From NCBI RefSeq assembly GCF_012395815.1, contig NZ_JAAZQQ010000004.1, forward strand, positions 269,018 through 333,017: a DNA stretch of 64,000 nt, given 5' to 3'. The position numbers were made by a program, and so were the translations under genes. Positions 60,076-64,000 of this stretch are shown in pieces. Each line of letters begins with the position of its first letter. Position 1 is the stretch's first letter. The notes beneath the pieces were generated by a model. It searched no databases, had not been told where the DNA came from, and saw only the letters and a program-made list of their open reading frames with translations. This DNA comes from Roseicyclus persicicus (GTDB lineage Bacteria > Pseudomonadota > Alphaproteobacteria > Rhodobacterales > Rhodobacteraceae).

Positions 60076-62493
60076 TCACTCCCCAGGCACCCCCTCGGCG
60101 TCGGCCGGCGCCCCCGCCGCGAGGCGCTCGGTGACGCACTCGGGCGGCACGTAGAGGTCGAGCGCCGCGGCGCCGTTGCGCCACAGCACGAAGTAGCCGT
60201 CGCGCAGGCCGCCGGCGCGTTCGGTCAGGGGCCGCACCTGGGCGGGTGCGTAGCCCTGCCCGGCGACCTCCAGCCCGGCGATGTAGAAGTCGGTGTCGCC
60301 GGTCTGGCCCTCGCCCGCCCAGGCGTCGTTCAGGAACCGGATCTCGACCCGGGTGGCGCAGCGGATCTCGGGGATGTCGAACCGGAAGCCGGCGACGGCG
60401 GCCACGACCTGCTCCGCCGGCACGGCGCCCCCCGCGTTCGACGGCGCCTGCGAGACGGTGGCCCGCCCGAGGTAGGCCCCGTCGAGGTAGATGTCGGCCT
60501 CCGGCGGCGTCTCGTAGTAGGTGCCGGTGGCCCAGAGGACCAATTCGCCCGGGCCCTCGGGCACGGGCGCGGCGCTGGTGGGCGTGACCTGCCCCCCGAT
60601 CACCCGCGCGACCCAGCCGGTGTGATAGGCCACCCAGTCGGCCACCAGCTGCCGGGCGGCGGCGTCGGCCTCGGGGTCGTCGGCCACCAGGTTCACGGTC
60701 TCGCCCGGGTCCGCGGCCAAGTCGAACAGCCAGCTTTCGTCGGTGTTGCCGTTGTAGATGAACTTCCGGTCGCCCTGCCGGAACCCGATGAGGAACCCGT
60801 TCCACGGCGAGAACAGCATCACCCCGTCGGAGCGGCCCGGGGCAAAGACGCTGCGCGCCTGCCACCGCGGCGAGGGCGGCAGGCCCAGAAGGTCCGCCAT
60901 CGTCGGCGCCAGTTCGGACAGCCCCACGATCTGCGCCACCCGTTCGCCGGAAAAGGCCACCGGGTTCACGAACAGGAGCGGCACGTGCACGTTTTCCTCG
61001 TAGATGCCCGAGGCGTGGCCGTGGGTGCCGTGCTCGCCGAAGGCCTCGCCGTGGTCGCCCAGCACGATCACCAGCGTCTCGTCGGCCAGCCCCTCGGCCT
61101 CCAGCCAGCCCATCAGCTGCCCGAAGGCCGCGTCGCTGACCCGGATCGCGTTGAGGTAGTTGTTCAGCGTGTCGTCCTCGACGAAGCGCTGCGGGTTCTC
61201 GCCCGGGTAGTAGGGGTAATGCGACATGCCCGTCCGCATCACGACGAAGAACGGGTCATCGGGCGCCTCGGCGATCCAGCCGGTGATCGCGTCGACCGTG
61301 CAGTGGTCGTTCGAGGTGTTCAGGAAGCTGTCCGCGAAGCCCTCGGTCTCGTAGACGCCCTGGTCGCAGTCCCAGTCTCGGTAGTCGCGCACCAGCCCGA
61401 ACCCGGCCTGCCGGACGAAGGTCTCGGTATTCTGGAAGCGGTTGTCGCTGGAGTTGAAGAAGCCGGTCCGGTAGCCCCGCGCCGCCAGCGCCCCCGACAG
61501 CGTGGGCAGCTCCAGCGCCTCGTAGGCGTAGGTCATGCTGTCGGGCGTCAGCTCGGGCACCATGCCCGCCAGCAGCGTCACGAGGAAATAGTTCGACGCG
61601 GGCACATGGGCGTAGGCGTTGTCGAAGGTCATCCCCTGCGCCTGGTAGCGCCGGATGTTCGGGGTGATCGGGTACTCGCCCCCGAAGCCCTCGATGTAGC
61701 GCGTGGACACCGCGTCGATCGCGATGACGACGACGTTGCGGATGGCGCCGTCGGGCAGCTCGGGGCGCGGGATCAGGTCGGCGCGGCCCATGTCCGGCGG
61801 GTCGCGCGGCGCGGTGTCCCCCGCGACCTCGCCAAGGGGAAAGCCGCCCGGGTCGAGGTAGGACAGCGCCAGCGCCAGCACAGGGTTGGCCAGCCGCCCC
61901 TCGGGCACCCCGAGCCTGTCCGCCGGCACGAAGACCGGCAGCGTCACGAGCGCCAGCCCTACCACCGGCACCATCCGCCGCGCCTCGGGCGAGGGGACCA
62001 GCGCGGGCAGCGCGCGGGCGCCCAGGACAAACACCGCCACGCCCGCCGCCAGCAGCCCCAGCCGGGACGGGGTGGCGAGAAACAGCACCGAATCGAGGAT
62101 CACGTCGGTGTTGCCGATGTCGGAATAGCGGATCCAGTCGCGCGTGACCGGGCCGCCCAGGATCTCGACCGCGAAGATGTTGGCGAAGCCGGTCATCAGC
62201 AGCACCAGCGCCAGCGCCATCCAGACCGCGCCCCAGACCTGGCGGGCCCAGCCCGCGGGCAGCGCCGGCGCCACCAGAACGCCCACAAGGAGCAGAGCCC
62301 CCACCACCAGCACATCCGCCTGGACCGCCGTCAGCAGCCAGGCCAGCCGCGTGACCGGCCCCGCCGGCGGGACATTCTCGCCCAGGATCGCCCAGCGGCA
62401 CGCCACGGCGGCCAGCACCAGGAGGACGGCCGCGGCCAGCATCCGTTCCCGCTGCGCACGACAGGCGCGCCAAGCTGCCAGGTACTGGTCCAC
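60076..62493 (-). CDS. Membrane sulfatase/LtaS-like (alkaline-phosphatase superfamily) protein
   Basis: An 805-residue protein with about five N-terminal membrane helices (within residues 20-190), then a sulfatase-like domain: V-V-V-I-A-I-D-A-V-S near 275-284, A-S-N-Y-F-L-V-T-L-L-A-G near 315 where the nucleophile is expected, and L-G-D-H-G-E-A-F-G-E-H-G near 480. The C-x-P-x-R sulfatase motif is absent, so a phosphoglycerol/phosphoethanolamine-type transferase is more likely. Start is GTG at 62493, preceded by GGGGGAGG five bases away; an ATG at 62508 has no site. Confidence 0.85.
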   Translation of the reverse strand: MDQYLAAWRACRAQRERMLAAAVLLVLAAVACRWAILGENVPPAGPVTRLAWLLTAVQADVLVVGALLLVGVLVAPALPAGWARQVWGAVWMALALVLLMTGFANIFAVEILGGPVTRDWIRYSDIGNTDVILDSVLFLATPSRLGLLAAGVAVFVLGARALPALVPSPEARRMVPVVGLALVTLPVFVPADRLGVPEGRLANPVLALALSYLDPGGFPLGEVAGDTAPRDPPDMGRADLIPRPELPDGAIRNVVVIAIDAVSTRYIEGFGGEYPITPNIRRYQAQGMTFDNAYAHVPASNYFLVTLLAGMVPELTPDSMTYAYEALELPTLSGALAARGYRTGFFNSSDNRFQNTETFVRQAGFGLVRDYRDWDCDQGVYETEGFADSFLNTSNDHCTVDAITGWIAEAPDDPFFVVMRTGMSHYPYYPGENPQRFVEDDTLNNYLNAIRVSDAAFGQLMGWLEAEGLADETLVIVLGDHGEAFGEHGTHGHASGIYEENVHVPLLFVNPVAFSGERVAQIVGLSELAPTMADLLGLPPSPRWQARSVFAPGRSDGVMLFSPWNGFLIGFRQGDRKFIYNGNTDESWLFDLAADPGETVNLVADDPEADAAARQLVADWVAYHTGWVARVIGGQVTPTSAAPVPEGPGELVLWATGTYYETPPEADIYLDGAYLGRATVSQAPSNAGGAVPAEQVVAAVAGFRFDIPEIRCATRVEIRFLNDAWAGEGQTGDTDFYIAGLEVAGQGYAPAQVRPLTERAGGLRDGYFVLWRNGAAALDLYVPPECVTERLAAGAPADAEGVPGE

Positions 62494-62668
62494 AGATGCC
62501 TCCCCCATGCCGGGCAAACGCCAACGGCTGCCCCCGGCACATGTTCCCAAGCGGGGAGGATAGCGGAGCGGACGTGCCCCCTGCATTGACGCGGATCATC
62601 GGCCCGGCGGGCGGCAACGGCTGGCTCGGGGGTGGGCGGGGCGCGTCGGGATCGCCAAGGGATGCGCC

Positions 62669-62745
62669 TGGTGACCCCGGCAGGATTCGAACCTGCAACC
62701 TATCCCTTAGGAGGGGATTGCTCTATCCATTTGAGCCACGGGGCC
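62669..62745 (-). tRNA. tRNA-Arg, anticodon CCT
   Basis: Minus-strand cloverleaf: acceptor GGCCCCG / CGGGGTC, D-arm GCTC / GAGC, anticodon stem ATCCC / GGGAT with loop CTCCTAA (anticodon CCT), and T-arm GCAGG / CCTGC around TTCGAAT. The discriminator base is A and the CCA end is encoded. It reads AGG codons, which are rare in such GC-rich genomes. Confidence 0.96.
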
Positions 62746-62864
62746 GCCGGTGTCCTTCTCGGGCATTCGCCGCCCCCGGGCAACCCGCAATTCGCGCGGC
62801 GCTTGCAGGCGCCCCGGGCATCCCCTACCAAAAGCTCAGGGGCCCAGCCTGAAGGACCGATTTC

Positions 62865-63881
62865 TTGCGCGGACGCAACCCTTTCGACGGCAAACCGCAG
62901 ATGACGCTCCGCGACGTGGCCGAGGCCGCGGGCGTGTCCGAGATGACGGTCAGCCGGGTGTTGCGCAACCGCGGCGACGTTTCGGCCCAGACCCGCGACC
63001 GGGTCTATTCCGCCGCGCGCAAGCTGGGCTACGTGCCCAACAAGATCGCGGGCGCGCTGGCCTCGAACCGGGTGAACCTGGTGGGCGTCATCATCCCGTC
63101 CCTGTCCAACATGGTGTTCCCCGACGTGCTGGCCGGCATCGGCGAGGTGCTCGACGAGACGCCGCTCCAGCCCGTCATCGGGACGTCGAAATACGACGAC
63201 GCGCTGGAGGAGAAGGTCATCTACGAGATGCTCAGCTGGCGCCCCTCGGGCCTGATCGTCGCCGGCCTCGAGCACAACGAGGCCGCCCGCGCGATGATGG
63301 CCAACGCCGGCATTCCCGTGGTCGAGGTGATGGACGTCGACGGCGACCCGGTCGCCGCCTGCGTCGGCATCAGCCACATCGAGGCCGGCCGCCAGATGGC
63401 GCAGGAGATCGCCGCCCGCGGCTACCGGAGGATCGGCTATTGCGGGTCGTCCTCCATCGCCGACCACCGCGCGCAGAAGCGGCGGCAGGGCTTCGAGCAG
63501 GGGCTGGCTGAGGCGGGTCTGTCGCTGGCCGACACCTGCCTCTATGCCGGCGCCTCGGGCTTCGGCACCGGCCGGGGCATGACCGCCGAGATCCTGACGC
63601 GCACGCCCGACCTCGATTTCCTCTACTACAACAGCGACATCAACGCGGCCGGCGGGCTGCTCTACTGTCTGGAAAAGGGCATGAGCATCCCGGGGCAGAT
63701 CGGACTCGCCGGGTTCAACTCCTTCGAGGTGCTGGACGGGTTGCCGATGCGCATCGCCACCATGGACAGCCAGCGCCACGAGATCGGCCGCCGCGCCGCG
63801 GAACTCGTCGCCGCCAATGCCCTGACCGACGAGATCCTGACGCTGGAGCCGCAGTTCCTGCCGGGCGACACCATCCGCTAG
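62865..63881 (+). CDS. LacI-family regulator (GntR/gluconate-type)
   Basis: A 338-residue regulator with helix-turn-helix T-L-R-D-V-A-E-A-A-G-V-S-E-M-T-V-S-R-V-L near 14-33 and a sensor domain (V-I-I-P-S-L-S-N near 74-81). GAAGGA eight bases before a TTG at 62865 favours that start; an ATG at 62901 is the alternative. No target genes are visible in the window. The gene ends at a CTAG exactly where an IS5-family element seems to begin. Confidence 0.9.
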   Translation: MRGRNPFDGKPQMTLRDVAEAAGVSEMTVSRVLRNRGDVSAQTRDRVYSAARKLGYVPNKIAGALASNRVNLVGVIIPSLSNMVFPDVLAGIGEVLDETPLQPVIGTSKYDDALEEKVIYEMLSWRPSGLIVAGLEHNEAARAMMANAGIPVVEVMDVDGDPVAACVGISHIEAGRQMAQEIAARGYRRIGYCGSSSIADHRAQKRRQGFEQGLAEAGLSLADTCLYAGASGFGTGRGMTAEILTRTPDLDFLYYNSDINAAGGLLYCLEKGMSIPGQIGLAGFNSFEVLDGLPMRIATMDSQRHEIGRRAAELVAANALTDEILTLEPQFLPGDTIR

Positions 63882-64000
63882 GCTCCGTACTCAATAGGGA
63901 TTCCCAAGTATCTCCTGTGGTGATTCAGTGTCCGCGACCATCCGGGAGGGGGATCATGGGCAAGGGGCACTACTGGATGAGCGACGCGGAATGGGCCCGG
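63878..64000 (+). mobile_element. Left end of an IS5-family insertion sequence, cut by window edge
   Basis: A CTAG (a YTAR target, the type duplicated by IS5 and relatives) overlaps the regulator stop codon. After it comes a sequence starting GGCTCCGTACTCAATAGG and then a transposase start at 63956. The right end is outside the window, so the terminal inverted repeat could not be checked. Confidence 0.55.
63956..64000 (+). CDS. IS5-family transposase, N-terminus only
   Basis: Fifteen codons read MGKGHYWMSDAEWAR, which matches the conserved start of IS5/IS427-group transposases (Y-W-M-S/T-D-x-x-W/M-A-R). GGGAGGGGG stands just before the ATG. The rest lies beyond the window. Confidence 0.7.
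   Translation, partial: MGKGHYWMSDAEWAR

Noticed and set aside
62669..62745. tRNA-Arg(CCT) as the attachment site of a genomic island covering the EPS genes
   Set aside because: No integrase and no direct repeat of the tRNA 3-prime end were seen within the window, so there is no support beyond the adjacency.

Overview
The window is GC-rich (roughly 70% by eye), densely packed chromosomal DNA from an alphaproteobacterium, most likely a member of the Rhodobacteraceae. This rests on the protein types (DUF2125, DUF993, the pseudo-dihydroorotase form of PyrC, an ECF42-type sigma factor with DGPF partner), the pmbA - phosphatase - waaA - lpxK order, and many ATGA/GTGA/TGATG overlaps between genes. 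The species cannot be named from sequence alone.

Layout. 1-7.5 kb: edge-truncated DUF805 protein; a minus-strand operon pyrB - three small membrane-protein genes (two resemble bacterial PH domains) - pyrC - plsY; an SRPBCC protein; then a plus-strand run of uracil-DNA glycosylase, LysE exporter and moaB. 7.6-17 kb: an RND efflux pair, a DsbD-N-like periplasmic protein, YqgE, a Rossmann protein, and two DGPF/YciI proteins feeding into an ECF42-like sigma factor. 16.9-28.7 kb: membrane-anchored NYN RNase with alkB, mutY, DUF721 and DsbA-like genes, a CaiB-type CoA transferase, lpxK/waaA, an inositol-phosphatase-family gene, pmbA and a DUF2125 protein. 28.8-35.1 kb: SDR/enoyl-CoA hydratase, HNH endonuclease and a flavoprotein with overlapping divergent starts, 3-hydroxybutyrate dehydrogenase with an acyl-CoA ligase, and ribokinase.

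35-53.4 kb is the metabolic centrepiece. A seven-gene minus-strand operon (GMC oxidoreductase, SDR, second GMC, DUF993 aldolase-like protein, LacI regulator, glycerate-2-kinase, Dabb protein) and a separate four-gene operon (Gfo/Idh/MocA, CoA transferase, enoyl-CoA hydratase, aldehyde dehydrogenase) each carry the same 17-base LacI-type operator upstream. Between them lies a sugar ABC transporter operon with its own divergent LacI regulator and two different CG-centred operators. Together they look like uptake plus oxidation and cleavage of an unidentified sugar or polyol. The transporter operon also contains strong intercistronic hairpins, including two tandem perfect 22-bp palindromes.

53.4-62.5 kb is a surface-polysaccharide region: GH128-like and GH26-like secreted hydrolases, a membrane GT2 synthase, GalE, UDP-glucuronate decarboxylase and a membrane alkaline-phosphatase-superfamily protein. 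It ends at a tRNA-Arg(CCT), a GntR/LacI-type regulator, and the left end of an apparent IS5-family element cut by the window edge. No CRISPR array, rRNA or prophage was seen.
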